The notes: generated from the sequence alone by a model not told the origin. DNA of 64,000 bases from Clostridia bacterium (GCA_017379935.1 JAFNVC010000023.1:1-64000); one strand, 5' to 3'; counted from the stretch's first letter, positions 32,694 through 41,557 are shown. Translations and numbers: made by a program.

Positions 32694-33917
32694 ATGTCAA
32701 CTGTAAACAAATTGAATAAAAGATGGTTTTATCTCGCTACGGGCGTTTTCGCAATGCTTTTTTCGGGCGTGCTGTATGCGTGGTCAATTTTAAAAATCCC
32801 CTTTAAGGAGGATTTCGGTTGGGAGGATTCTGTCCTCGCCTTCAACTTTACGCTGACGATGTGTTTTTTCTGTCTCGGCGCTTTTTTCGGCAGTCTTATC
32901 TGCAAGAAAATCGGCGTTAAGCTGACACTTATCATTGCGGGCGCGCTTGTCGGAGCAGGCTTTGTTTCGACGGGTATTCTCGCGGGTAATATGCCTTATC
33001 TGCTCTATCTGACCTATGCAATCCTTGCAGGTACGGGTATCGGAATTTCCTACAACGTCGTTGTTTCAACGGTTTGTTCTTGGTTCCCTGATAAAAAGGG
33101 CTTCTGCTCGGGATGTCTGATGATGGGCTTCGGGGTAAGCACTCTGCTTCTTGGCAACACTATCAGCGTGCTTTTCGAGAATCCCGCTTTCGGTTGGAAC
33201 AAAACTTACATATTGCTCGGCGCAGTAATTGCGGCTGTGCTTGTAATTGCAGGAATTATCCTTCGTCTTCCGACGGCGGATGTCACCTTCCCTTCTCCCG
33301 TAAAGAAAAAGGCAGCGGGCAAGGAGGTCTTTGAGGTCAGAGATTTTTCAACGGCAGAGATGCTCAGAAGCTTCACCTTCTGGCGCGCATTCGTATGTAT
33401 GGCATTCATCACGGCTGTAGGCAATTCGGTTATAAGCTTTGCAAGAGACCTCGTGATTTCTGTTGATGCCGCACCCGCGCTTGCAACAACGCTCGTAGGT
33501 GTGCTTTCGGTTTTCAACGGTATCGGCCGTATTCTCACGGGCGCGGTTTACGATGCGCTCGGCAGAAGAAAGACGATGCTTGCGGCAAACGTCCTTACAA
33601 TCGTTGCAGCGGGAATCACGCTGATTGCGGTTATGACAGGCTCTCTTCCCGTCTGCGTCATCGGTCTTTGCCTTACAGGTCTTTCCTACGGCTCGTGCCC
33701 GACGATGACATCAGCCTTCACAGCCTCGTTCTACGGTCAGAAGTATTTTTCGACGAATTACAGCCTGACGAATTTCAATCTTATCGTTGCGGCTTTTATC
33801 GCGAATTTTTCAAACAGTCTGCTTTCTTCAAGCGGCGGATATACAACACCGTTCATTATGCTTCTTGTGCTTGCCGTATGCGCGCTCGGACTGAATTTTT
33901 CAATAAAGAAACCGTAA
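32694..33917 (+). CDS. OFA-family MFS transporter
   Basis: With ATG 32694 (GGAGGGTTGTCCT upstream) the protein has 407 residues and twelve membrane segments. RWFYLATGVFAMLFSGVLYAWSIL and FKEDFGWEDSVLAFNFTL at the N-terminus, GTGIGISYNVVVSTVCSWFPDKKG and a C-terminal half with GRILTGAVYDALGRR place it in the oxalate/formate antiporter family. OFA members carry small mono- or dicarboxylates; the substrate is not predictable. Monocistronic. Confidence 0.88.
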   Translation: MSTVNKLNKRWFYLATGVFAMLFSGVLYAWSILKIPFKEDFGWEDSVLAFNFTLTMCFFCLGAFFGSLICKKIGVKLTLIIAGALVGAGFVSTGILAGNMPYLLYLTYAILAGTGIGISYNVVVSTVCSWFPDKKGFCSGCLMMGFGVSTLLLGNTISVLFENPAFGWNKTYILLGAVIAAVLVIAGIILRLPTADVTFPSPVKKKAAGKEVFEVRDFSTAEMLRSFTFWRAFVCMAFITAVGNSVISFARDLVISVDAAPALATTLVGVLSVFNGIGRILTGAVYDALGRRKTMLAANVLTIVAAGITLIAVMTGSLPVCVIGLCLTGLSYGSCPTMTSAFTASFYGQKYFSTNYSLTNFNLIVAAFIANFSNSLLSSSGGYTTPFIMLLVLAVCALGLNFSIKKP

Positions 33918-33934
33918 AATTACAACAAAAGCTC

Positions 33935-33963
33935 TTGCATTATTTAATTGTATATGATAGAAT
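33935..33963 (+). promoter_or_regulatory. Promoter of the pheST T-box transcript
   Basis: TTGCAT at 33935-33940 and TAGAAT at 33958-33963, spacer 17 bp. Confidence 0.7.
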
Positions 33964-33969
33964 AGCAAG

Positions 33970-34212
33970 AGTTAATGCGATGAAAAAGAGAGTACGCATC
34001 CCGATTCATTCAGAGAGGACGGTCATTTGCTGAAAGACTGTCTATGCGCAAGGCTGCGGAAGTTCACTTTGGAGCAGCACAGCTGAAATATAGTAGGCTG
34101 TGACGGTTCACCTCCGTTAAAGGGTGCAAGAGTGTTTGCTCAGGCAAAAATTAGGGTGGTACCGCGGAGTTTTCGGCTTCGTCCCTTTTTTCGGGACGAA
34201 GTCTTTTTTATT
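33970..34212 (+). promoter_or_regulatory. T-box leader (phenylalanine specifier) controlling pheST
   Basis: The leader carries an AGAGAGGA segment near 34013-34020, a specifier region with TTC at 34063-34065 (Phe), and the highly conserved T-box AGGGTGGTACCGCGG at 34153-34167 with its TGGT bulge. An intrinsic terminator CTTCGTCCC/GGGACGAAG (34177-34201) with a T-run follows. Uncharged tRNA-Phe binds the specifier and the bulge and favours the antiterminator, so pheST is induced on phenylalanine shortage. This fills the 346-nt gap before pheS. Confidence 0.93.
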
Positions 34213-34263
34213 TTTATTCCCGAAAATCTTGTAAAAACATATATTTTAAGAAAGGTGAAAACA

Positions 34264-35283
34264 ATGAAACAGCAGCTTGAAAACATCAAGGCTCAGGCAG
34301 TCGAAATGGTTGCCGCAGCTCAGGACCGTGCTGAGCTTGACGCTGCCCGCGTTAAGTTCCTTGGTAAAAAAGGTGAGCTTACTGCTATCCTCAAGCAGAT
34401 GGGTAAGCTCTCCCCTGAAGAAAGACCCGTTATGGGTCAGCTTGCTAACGAGGTAAGAAGCGAAATCGAGGCTCTTATCACTGACGCAACAGAGAAAATT
34501 AAGAAAATTGAAATGGAAAAAGCTCTTGCAAAGGAGACTCTTGACGTTACTATCCCCGGCACTCCGAACAAGATCGGTCACAAGCATCCGCTTTCAATCG
34601 TTCTTGACGAGGTTAAGGATATCTTCTTCGGTATGGGCTTCAACATCGCAACAGGTCCCGAGGTTGAGTGGGACTACTACAACTTCGAAGCACTCAACAT
34701 TCCGAAGGATCATCCTGCACGCGATACGCAGGACACATTCTACATCACAGAAAATATGCTTCTTCGTACACAGACATCTCCGATGCAGATCCGTGTTATG
34801 GAAAAGGAGCAGCCGCCCATCCGCATCATCGCACCCGGCCGTGTTTTCCGTTCGGATGCAGTTGACGCAACTCATTCTCCCCTCTTCCACCAGATCGAGG
34901 GTCTTGTAGTTGACAAGGGTATCACAATGGGTGACCTCAAGGGCTGTCTCGAAACCTTCGCAAAGCAGCTTTACGGTGAGAACACAAAGATCAGACTCCG
35001 TCCCCACCACTTCCCGTTCACAGAGCCCTCATGCGAAATCGACGTTTCCTGCTTCCGTTGCGGCGGCAAGGGCTGTCCGATGTGTAAGGGCGAGGGCTGG
35101 ATTGAAATTCTCGGCGGCGGTATGGTACACCCGAAGGTTCTCAAGACGGGCGGTATCGATCCCGAGGTTTACAGCGGTTTCGCTTTCGGTATGGGTCTTG
35201 AAAGACTCGTTATGTTCAGATTCAACATTGATGATATGCGTCTTTTATATGAAAACGACGTCAGATTCCTCAGCCAGTTTTAA
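34264..35283 (+). CDS. pheS: Phenylalanyl-tRNA synthetase alpha subunit
   Basis: With ATG 34264 (AAAGGTG upstream) the product has 339 residues. It has an N-terminal coiled coil ([18 protein letters not shown]), the class II motif 2 region [21 protein letters not shown], and motif 3 [15 protein letters not shown] Cys-rich segment ([17 protein letters not shown]) before [12 protein letters not shown] is common in bacterial PheS. It aminoacylates tRNA-Phe as a heterotetramer with PheT, encoded 15 nt downstream. An in-frame start at 34132 lies inside the T-box and is rejected. Confidence 0.97.
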   Translation: MKQQLENIKAQAVEMVAAAQDRAELDAARVKFLGKKGELTAILKQMGKLSPEERPVMGQLANEVRSEIEALITDATEKIKKIEMEKALAKETLDVTIPGTPNKIGHKHPLSIVLDEVKDIFFGMGFNIATGPEVEWDYYNFEALNIPKDHPARDTQDTFYITENMLLRTQTSPMQIRVMEKEQPPIRIIAPGRVFRSDAVDATHSPLFHQIEGLVVDKGITMGDLKGCLETFAKQLYGENTKIRLRPHHFPFTEPSCEIDVSCFRCGGKGCPMCKGEGWIEILGGGMVHPKVLKTGGIDPEVYSGFAFGMGLERLVMFRFNIDDMRLLYENDVRFLSQF

Positions 35284-35298
35284 GGAGGTGCTTTAAGA

Positions 35299-37680
35299 AT
35301 GATTTTATCAAAGAAATGGGTCAAGGATTACGTTGACTTTAACGCTACCGACAAAGAATTCGCCGATGAAATGACTCTTTCGGGCTCCAAGGTTGAGGGC
35401 TTCGAGGTCGAGGGCGCAGAGCTTAAGAATATTGTTGTAGGTCACATTGAGGCTATCGAGCATCATCCCGATGCTGATACACTCTGGGTCTGCCAGCTCG
35501 ACGTCGGCAAGGAAGAAAACGTACAGATCGTTACAAGCGCACAGAATCTCAAGGTCGGTGACTACGTTCCCGCCGCTCTTCACAAGTCTGTTGTTGCAGG
35601 CGGTCATAAGATTGAAAAGGGCAAGCTCCGCGGTGTTGCAAGCTACGGTATGATGTGCTCCGTTGCTGAGCTCGGTCTTACAATTCACGACTTCCCCTAC
35701 GCTATTGAGGACGGTATTTTCGTTCTCGGCGACGATTGCAAAAAGGAGGTCGGTATGGACATCCGCGAGGCAATCGGCCTTACAGATACTGTTACAGAAT
35801 TTGAAATCACATCCAACCGTCCCGACTGTCTTTCAGTTATCGGTCTTGCAAGAGAGGCTGCAGCTACCTTCAAGACTGAGCTTAAGGTAAATGAGCCCGT
35901 TGTAAAGGCAGGTCACGGCGACGTAAACGACATTCTCAAGGTACAGATTGACGAGCCTTCAAAGTGCTACCGTTACGTCGGCGCAGTTGTTGAGAACGTC
36001 CGCGTCAAGCCCTCTCCCCTCTGGATGAGAGAGAGACTGCGCGCAAGCGGTGTCCGCGCAATCAACAACATCGTTGATATCACAAACTACGTTATGCTTG
36101 AATACGGCCAGCCGATGCACGCTTTCGACCTTCGTTACCTTGAGGGTAATCAGGTTATCGTCAGAAACGCAAAGGCAGGCGAAACAATCACAACTCTTGA
36201 CGGCGAGGAAAGAGCTCTCACAGAGGATATGCTCGTTATCGCTGATGCAAATAAGCCTGTTGCAGTTGCAGGCGTTATGGGCGGCGAATACAGCGGAATT
36301 ATGGACGATACAACAACTATCGTTTTCGAGTCCGCCTGCTTCAACGGTGCATCTGTAAGAAGAACTGCCAAGGCTCTCGGTATGAGAACAGAGGCTTCTT
36401 CAAGATATGAGAAGGAGCTCAATCCCCACTCCTGCGACACCTGCCTTAACAGAGCGCTCGAGCTTATCCAGCTTCTCGATGCAGGTGACGTTGTAAACGG
36501 CGTTGTAGACTGCAACAAGGTTACAAAGGAGCAGACCGTTCTTGATTTTGAGCCCGATTGGGTAAACAGCTTTATCGGCATTGATGTTCCTGCTGAGGAG
36601 CAGATCAAGATGCTCGAGGCTATCGACTTTGAGGTTAAGGACGGTAAAATCTACGTTCCGTATTTCAGAAACGACATTGAGCACAAGGCTGACGTTGCTG
36701 AGGAAATCGCACGCTTCTACGGCTATGCTAACATCCCCAACAGCCCCCTCCGCGGTGAGGCAAAGGCAAAGCTCACACCCGCTCAGGTGCTTTCAAAGCT
36801 CGTTGACAGCACACTTCTTTCCTGCGGTCTTACAGAAATCTGCACTTACTCCTTCGTAAGCCCGAAGACACTCGACAAGATCCGCGTGCCTGAGGACAGC
36901 GAGCTTCGCAAGCTTGTCGTTATCTCCAATCCGCTTGGTGAAGAGACAAGCGTTATGCGTACAACATCAATCTCCTCAATGCTTGAGGTGCTTGCAAGAA
37001 ACTACAACAACCGTAATCTTGAGGCTTATCTCTACGAGATTTCCACAGAATATATCAGCCGCGGCACAGAGGAGCTTCCGCTCGAGAAGCAGTCCGCAGT
37101 TATCGGTATGTACGGCAAGAACGCTGACTTCTACACACTCAAGGGCACTGTTGAGGAGCTTCTCGAAAAGGTCGGTCTTACGGACTACGACGTTATTCCC
37201 GTAAGCGACAACGCTACCTTCCACCCCGGCCGCTGTGCAAAGCTCGTTGCAGGTGATAAGGAGCTTGCAGTTCTCGGTGAAATTCATCCGATCGTCAACG
37301 AGAATTACGGCTTCGGTACAAGAGTTTACGTTGCAAGCGTAAGTCTTGAGGTTATCGCTGAATTCCGTAACGCTAACAAGACCTACACTCCGCTTCCGAA
37401 ATTCCCCGCATCAACACGCGACCTTGCTTTCGTCTGCGAGAAGGCTCTCACGGTTCTTACTCTTGAGAAGGCAATCAAGAAGGCTGTCGGCGCAATTCTT
37501 GAGGATATCACACTCTTCGACATCTACGAGGGCTCACAGATCCCCGAGGGTATGAAGAGCGTTGCATTCAACATCAAGCTCCGTGCAAAGGATCATACTC
37601 TCAACGATGAAGAGGCTGATTCAGCAGTCAAGCGTGCTATCGAGGCTCTCAAGGAGCTCGGAATTACACTCAGAAGCTAA
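35299..37680 (+). CDS. pheT: Phenylalanyl-tRNA synthetase beta subunit
   Basis: The 793-residue protein has an N-terminal tRNA-binding OB domain (about 40-150, HIEAIEHHPDADTLWVCQLDVG), B3/B4 editing domain (INNIVDITNYVMLEYGQPMHAFD), B5 domain, and a C-terminal ferredoxin-like anticodon-binding domain (PLPKFPASTRDLAFVCE). Length agrees with the family (about 800). AAGGAGGTG precedes ATG 35299. Confidence 0.97.
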   Translation: MILSKKWVKDYVDFNATDKEFADEMTLSGSKVEGFEVEGAELKNIVVGHIEAIEHHPDADTLWVCQLDVGKEENVQIVTSAQNLKVGDYVPAALHKSVVAGGHKIEKGKLRGVASYGMMCSVAELGLTIHDFPYAIEDGIFVLGDDCKKEVGMDIREAIGLTDTVTEFEITSNRPDCLSVIGLAREAAATFKTELKVNEPVVKAGHGDVNDILKVQIDEPSKCYRYVGAVVENVRVKPSPLWMRERLRASGVRAINNIVDITNYVMLEYGQPMHAFDLRYLEGNQVIVRNAKAGETITTLDGEERALTEDMLVIADANKPVAVAGVMGGEYSGIMDDTTTIVFESACFNGASVRRTAKALGMRTEASSRYEKELNPHSCDTCLNRALELIQLLDAGDVVNGVVDCNKVTKEQTVLDFEPDWVNSFIGIDVPAEEQIKMLEAIDFEVKDGKIYVPYFRNDIEHKADVAEEIARFYGYANIPNSPLRGEAKAKLTPAQVLSKLVDSTLLSCGLTEICTYSFVSPKTLDKIRVPEDSELRKLVVISNPLGEETSVMRTTSISSMLEVLARNYNNRNLEAYLYEISTEYISRGTEELPLEKQSAVIGMYGKNADFYTLKGTVEELLEKVGLTDYDVIPVSDNATFHPGRCAKLVAGDKELAVLGEIHPIVNENYGFGTRVYVASVSLEVIAEFRNANKTYTPLPKFPASTRDLAFVCEKALTVLTLEKAIKKAVGAILEDITLFDIYEGSQIPEGMKSVAFNIKLRAKDHTLNDEEADSAVKRAIEALKELGITLRS

Positions 37681-37709
37681 AAATTTTACATTTACTTTAA
37701 ATTTTCCAC

Positions 37710-37738
37710 TTGTTATCCTTTGAAAGATAGTATATAAT
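37710..37738 (+). promoter_or_regulatory. Promoter of ireB
   Basis: TTGTTA at 37710-37715 and TATAAT at 37733-37738, spacer 17 bp; GGAGGTG precedes the ATG at 37767. Confidence 0.75.
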
Positions 37739-37766
37739 AAGGATTAACATATCGGAGGTGTTCACA

Positions 37767-38012
37767 ATGACAGATAAAACCATTCAGTTCACAATCAAGG
37801 AAGACCACGAGCGTGAAATGAAAGCCACGCTGAATACTGTGTATAACGCTCTGAAAGAAAAGGGCTACAATCCTATCAGTCAGATCGTCGGCTACATTCT
37901 TTCCGAAGACCCGACTTATATCACAACGCATAACAATGCGAGAAGTCTCATCAGACGTATCGACAGAGACGAATTATTGCAGTCCCTTGTTAAAAACTAT
38001 CTGAAGGATTGA
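37767..38012 (+). CDS. ireB: IreB-family regulatory phosphoprotein (UPF0297)
   Basis: The 81-residue protein starts [15 protein letters not shown] and contains [22 protein letters not shown] and SHTN-like [20 protein letters not shown], matching IreB along its length. In Enterococcus IreB is a substrate of the Ser/Thr kinase IreK and restrains cephalosporin resistance. The start at 37767 has GGAGGTG at correct spacing; the GTG at 37758 lies inside that site. Usually followed by ruvX; here a different small gene follows. Confidence 0.94.
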   Translation: MTDKTIQFTIKEDHEREMKATLNTVYNALKEKGYNPISQIVGYILSEDPTYITTHNNARSLIRRIDRDELLQSLVKNYLKD

Positions 38013-38023
38013 GGTATTATATA

Positions 38024-38323
38024 ATGGCTAAAAAGACTAACAAGTTCCTTGAATATCGAGGCAAGCCTCTTGTGCGCTGCGGCAACACAATCTACTACGG
38101 CAATATGAACGATCCGTACGTAATTATGCTCCAGATCACAAGCACAAAGACTTTTAACGATATGGAGGTTGCTGACAGAGTTCTCATTCAGCTCCTCAAC
38201 ACTGACCCCGATTGCAGACCGCGTGACCGAATCGTTAAGAAGAGCGAGAAAAAAGGTCTTTACAACGCAATGGACATCGGTACAATCTGGCTCGAGCGTG
38301 CACTTGAAAAAGGAACGGCGTAA
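38024..38323 (+). CDS. Conserved-looking 99-residue protein of unknown function downstream of ireB
   Basis: I do not recognise this protein. It starts 11 nt after ireB with GAGG as ribosome site and is closed by a terminator, so it is the second gene of an ireB operon. The sequence (MAKKTNKFLEYRGKPLVRCG, then DPYVIMLQITSTKTFNDME, then NAMDIGTIWLERAL) is mixed alpha/beta, slightly basic, with no membrane segment or signal. It takes the place that ruvX holds in many Firmicutes but does not resemble RuvX. Confidence 0.85.
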   Translation: MAKKTNKFLEYRGKPLVRCGNTIYYGNMNDPYVIMLQITSTKTFNDMEVADRVLIQLLNTDPDCRPRDRIVKKSEKKGLYNAMDIGTIWLERALEKGTA

Positions 38324-38334
38324 ATTAAACAAAG

Positions 38335-38364
38335 AAAAAGCTGTGTCAAAGACACAGCTTTTTC
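38335..38364 (+). terminator. Intrinsic terminator of the ireB operon
   Basis: AAAAAGCTGTGTC (38335-38347) pairs with GACACAGCTTTTT (38351-38363), followed by CTTTT. Confidence 0.9.
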
Positions 38365-38384
38365 TTTTGCGTGGTAAATAAGCC

Positions 38385-38413
38385 TTGAATTGAGAGATAT
38401 TTTATAATATAAT
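38385..38413 (+). promoter_or_regulatory. Promoter of the YkvI-like gene
   Basis: TTGAAT at 38385-38390 and TATAAT at 38408-38413, spacer 17 bp. The repeat unit at 38422-38480 falls inside the resulting leader. Confidence 0.6.
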
Positions 38414-38421
38414 TCTGTTAC

Positions 38422-38480
38422 AATCCCTCAGTCTTTTGCTTCGCAAAATCCAGCTCCCTTTACACAAGGGAGCCTGACTG
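38422..38480 (+). repeat. Intergenic two-hairpin repeat unit D
   Basis: CAATCCCTCAG, then a TTTTGCTTCGCAAAA hairpin, then GCTCCC-TTTACACAA-GGGAGC. Same plan as the unit at 39627 but with a different first hairpin, and similar flanking bases (ATAATAT, CTGTTA, CAATCCCTC). Confidence 0.7.
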
Positions 38481-38506
38481 AGCAACTACATAAAATGGAG
38501 ATTTAA

Positions 38507-39565
38507 ATGAAAAAAATCAATTCACTAAGGCTGATGTTCACCTTTGCGGGGTGCTTTCTCGGTGCGGGATACGTTTCGGGGCAGGAGCTGTGGCAATTCT
38601 TCGGCTCATTCGGAAAAGTCGGACTTATCGGAATGACTGTTGCCGCCGTGCTGCTTTCCGCTTTCGGAATTGTGCTGACGAGATATGTACAGCTGACGGG
38701 CATCAGCGATATGGACAAGGTTGTTATAAAAAAGGATATCAAGGCATTGCGGGCAGGTTTCGTACTGCTTGAGGTGTTTTTCCTCTTCGGTGTATTCGTG
38801 ATTATGACCGCAGGAGTCGGCGCGATGCTCGAGCAGGTTTTCGGGATAAGTCCCCTGCTCGGCTCGGGGATTTTCGCCGTACTCGTAGGACTTGTAGCGA
38901 TTTTCGGAATGAGCGGTATGGTGACGGCTTTTTCGGTTACAGTTCCGCTTCTTGTGATTATGTCCGCGGTGATTTTTGCGGTTTCGGGCGTAAAAAACGG
39001 CTTTTCGAGCATTGATTTCAGCGTGAGCACAAACGAAAATCCGCTTTTACAGAACTGGCTTGTGTCAGCGGTTGTATTCGTTTCGTACAATCTTTTTGCT
39101 TCAATCGGCATACTGACACCTATCGGCAGAGAGGTCAGAAGTAAAAGGACACTTTACACGGGAATTATCGGCGGCGGTGCTTTGCTTTTGATCATAGCGT
39201 TCGGAATAATGCTGACTATGGCAATGAATCCCGATTCGGTTACAGCACAGCTACCGATGCTTGCGGCGGCGAAGAATATAAACCCCGTTTTCACCTTTGT
39301 TTTTGCATTGCTTCTTTTCGGAGGAATGTTCGGCACGTCGGTTTCGAGCGTTTTTGCGATTGACGAGTTTGTAAAAGCGAGATATAGTGTGAGCAAGAAG
39401 GTTTCGGTTATAATTATTTTTGTTATTTCCGTTCTCGCTTTTGCGGGAAGTATTTTCGGGTTTGATAAGCTGATCGGGGTTGTTTACCCCGTTTGCGGAT
39501 ATCTCGGCGTTGCGGCTTTGGTGCTGATAGTTGTGAATTTTGTGAGGGTCAGAAAAGATAAATAA
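38507..39565 (+). CDS. YkvI-family LeuT-fold membrane protein
   Basis: The 352-residue protein has about ten hydrophobic helices. The first contains FTFAGCFLGAGYVSGQELWQFF, matching the broken helix 1 of YkvI-type proteins (APC/LeuT-like fold). Later segments include VVFVSYNLFASIGILTPIG and LLLFGGMFGTSVSSVFAIDEF. The transported substrate is unknown. GGAG precedes ATG 38507. Monocistronic. Confidence 0.78.
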   Translation: MKKINSLRLMFTFAGCFLGAGYVSGQELWQFFGSFGKVGLIGMTVAAVLLSAFGIVLTRYVQLTGISDMDKVVIKKDIKALRAGFVLLEVFFLFGVFVIMTAGVGAMLEQVFGISPLLGSGIFAVLVGLVAIFGMSGMVTAFSVTVPLLVIMSAVIFAVSGVKNGFSSIDFSVSTNENPLLQNWLVSAVVFVSYNLFASIGILTPIGREVRSKRTLYTGIIGGGALLLIIAFGIMLTMAMNPDSVTAQLPMLAAAKNINPVFTFVFALLLFGGMFGTSVSSVFAIDEFVKARYSVSKKVSVIIIFVISVLAFAGSIFGFDKLIGVVYPVCGYLGVAALVLIVVNFVRVRKDK

Positions 39566-39570
39566 AATTC

Positions 39571-39590
39571 GGCGGGAGCAAGCCCCCGCC
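39571..39590. repeat. GGCGGG...CCCGCC palindromic repeat after the YkvI-like gene
   Basis: GGCGGG and CCCGCC flank AGCAAGCC; no T-run follows, so it is more like a repeat element than a terminator. A related hairpin in inverse orientation is at 30513-30536. Confidence 0.5.
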
Positions 39591-39626
39591 CTACCGCGAA
39601 AATTATAATATCATCTGTTATCAAAC

Positions 39627-39674
39627 AATCCCTCCACCACTTCGTGGTCCCCCTCCCTTTAGGGCAAGTGAGGC
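39627..39674 (+). repeat. Intergenic two-hairpin repeat unit E
   Basis: AATCCCTCCAC-CACTTCGTGG followed by CCTCCC-TTTAGGGCAA-GTGAGG; near copy of the unit at 30853-30899 with changes in the second stem. Confidence 0.75.
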
Positions 39675-39695
39675 TATAAAAACTTTAGATTTGCA

Positions 39696-39726
39696 AAAAA
39701 TTAAGCCGTAGCGTGTGCTACGGCTT
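39696..39726 (-). terminator. Terminator of the paaK/ACT operon
   Basis: AAGCCGTAGC (39703-39712) pairs with GCTACGGCTT (39717-39726); on the minus strand AATTTTTT follows. Confidence 0.85.
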
Positions 39727-39739
39727 TTAATGTTTTAAC

Positions 39740-40171
39740 TTATCTTGCTGAAATATCTTCTGTTGTAAGGAGGGTTACACCGCCGTTTCTGAGGGCTTCG
39801 ATTGCTTTGGGCTCATCATCAACGCGGATAACTGTCATTGCCTTGCCGTCAGCTTTACCGATGAAGGCATACATATACTCGATGACAACATTAGCTTCGG
39901 TAAGCACGTCGAGTGCCTTTGAAAGTCCGCCGGGGCTGTCATCAATCGCGATTGCGAGAACGTCGCTCAGCTTGACGATAACGCCCTCTTCCTTAAGGAC
40001 GCTGACAGCAAGCTCGGGCTTATCGACGATAAGACGGAGAATTCCGAACTCGGATGTATCAGCAAGTGAAAGCGCTGAAATATCAATTTCGTTCTTTGCG
40101 AGAGCGGAAAGGATTTCTGCCATTCTGCCGAATTTGTTCTCAACAAAAACTGAAAGCTGCTTTACATACAT
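39740..40171 (-). CDS. Tandem ACT-domain protein linked to phenylacetate-CoA ligase
   Basis: With ATG 40171 (GGAGG upstream) the protein has 143 residues made of two ACT units: about 1-68 (KQLSVFVENKFGRMAEILSAL) and 69-143 (VLAIAIDDSPGGLSKALDVL). ACT domains bind amino acids; pairs of ACT protein and phenylacetate-CoA ligase are common in anaerobes, and the ACT protein is thought to sense aromatic or branched amino acids. It begins 13 nt after paaK. Confidence 0.9.
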   Translation of the reverse strand: MYVKQLSVFVENKFGRMAEILSALAKNEIDISALSLADTSEFGILRLIVDKPELAVSVLKEEGVIVKLSDVLAIAIDDSPGGLSKALDVLTEANVVIEYMYAFIGKADGKAMTVIRVDDEPKAIEALRNGGVTLLTTEDISAR

Positions 40172-40184
40172 AGTCTGTTCCTCC

Positions 40185-41486
40185 TTAAATCTTTCTGTTA
40201 TCAATAACGCGCTTTGCCTTGCCCTCGCTTCGTGTAATCGACTTCGGGTTGACAAGGCGTACCTTTGCGCCGATGCCGAGCATTGAACGAAGCTCGTTTG
40301 TGATTGTCTTTTCGAGCTTTTCGATTGACTTGACATCGTCAGTGAACATTGCCTCATCCATTTCAACGTTGACCTCGAAGGTATCGTTGTTGTTTACACG
40401 GTCAACGATAATCTGATAGTTCGGTGTGATACCGCTGCCGACCTTGAGAAGAACCTCCTCAACCTGTGACGGGAAGACGTTGACGCCGCGGATGATGAGC
40501 ATATCGTCACTTCTGCCCTGCGGCTTGTTCATACGAACGTGAGTTCTGCCGCAAGCGCACTTTTCATAATTAAGAGAGCAGATGTCTCTCGTTCTGTAAC
40601 GGATAAGCGGGAAGCCTTCCTTCGTGATTGTGGTGAACACAAGCTCGCCCGATGCACCTGCAGGAAGCACCTCGCCCGTATCGGGGTCGATGATTTCGGG
40701 GATGAACATATCCTCACAGACGTGCATACCGCACTGATGCTCACATTCGTAAGAAACACCCGGTCCCATAATCTCGGAAAGTCCGTAGATATCATAAGCC
40801 TTGATGCGGAGCTTTTCTTCGATAGCGCGGCGCATCTCCTCTGTCCACGGCTCTGCACCGAAGATACCTGCTTTGAGCTTGAGATTATCCGTCTGACCTG
40901 CTTCTTCAATAGCCTCGCCGAGGTACATTGCATAAGACGGAGTACAGCACAGACAGGTTGAGCCGAAGTCTACCATTGTCTGAATCTGATTTGCCGTATT
41001 ACCCGAAGAAATCGGAATAACGGTTGCACCGATTTTTGTTGCACCGCCGTGTGCGCCGAGACCGCCCGTGAAGAGACCGTAGCCGTAAGCGACCTGAACG
41101 AAATCCTTGTTATCAAGACCGATTGCGGTCATCATACGAGCAACGCAGTTATCCCACTTGTCAAGGTCGTTGCGGGTATAGCCGACAACGATTTTCTTGC
41201 CCGTTGTACCGCTTGAAGCGTGCACGCGGACGATGTTTTCCATCGGCTCTGCAAAAAGTCCGTACGGATAGTAGTCTCTCAAATCCTGCTTATATGAAAA
41301 CGGAAGCTTATGTAAATCTTCGATTCCGTGAATATCCGAGGGTTTAAGTCCGAGCTCGTCCATTCTTTTTCTGAAAAGCTCAACGCGCTCGTACATTCTG
41401 TTTACCTGCCACACGAGACGCTCGGACTGAAGCTTTTCGAGCTCTTCACGCGGCATGGCTTCAATTTCCTGTTGCCACATTGCCAT
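40185..41486 (-). CDS. paaK: Phenylacetate-CoA ligase (AMP-forming)
   Basis: The 433-residue acyl-adenylate enzyme has the phosphate loop VHASSGTTGKK, IYGLSEIMGPGVSYEC, YRTRDICSL and GRSDDMLIIRGVNVFPSQVEE, and ends with a PaaK-type C-terminal domain. It activates phenylacetate or other aryl acids to CoA esters. In anaerobic Clostridia it is often tied to aromatic amino acid fermentation with indolepyruvate oxidoreductase, which is not in this window. No clear promoter is seen in the 71 nt before it, so read-through from fhs past the hairpin at 41523 is possible. Confidence 0.92.
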   Translation of the reverse strand: MAMWQQEIEAMPREELEKLQSERLVWQVNRMYERVELFRKRMDELGLKPSDIHGIEDLHKLPFSYKQDLRDYYPYGLFAEPMENIVRVHASSGTTGKKIVVGYTRNDLDKWDNCVARMMTAIGLDNKDFVQVAYGYGLFTGGLGAHGGATKIGATVIPISSGNTANQIQTMVDFGSTCLCCTPSYAMYLGEAIEEAGQTDNLKLKAGIFGAEPWTEEMRRAIEEKLRIKAYDIYGLSEIMGPGVSYECEHQCGMHVCEDMFIPEIIDPDTGEVLPAGASGELVFTTITKEGFPLIRYRTRDICSLNYEKCACGRTHVRMNKPQGRSDDMLIIRGVNVFPSQVEEVLLKVGSGITPNYQIIVDRVNNNDTFEVNVEMDEAMFTDDVKSIEKLEKTITNELRSMLGIGAKVRLVNPKSITRSEGKAKRVIDNRKI

Positions 41487-41522
41487 TTAGAATCACCTTT
41501 TCTTTGCTGTAAAAATGCTTAT

Positions 41523-41550
41523 CAGGAGTATGTAAAATTACATACTCCTG
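41523..41550. terminator. Hairpin between fhs and paaK
   Basis: CAGGAGTATGTAA (41523-41535) and TTACATACTCCTG (41538-41550) form a near-perfect palindrome. A short T-run (GTTTTATC) follows on the plus strand; on the minus strand, the direction of both genes, only ATAAGCATTTTT follows, so termination may be partial. Confidence 0.6.
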
Positions 41551-41557
41551 TTTTATC

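Noticed and set aside
39571..39590. Intrinsic terminator after the YkvI-like gene
   Set aside because: The GC-rich stem is not followed by a T-run; it resembles another intergenic repeat at 30513-30536.
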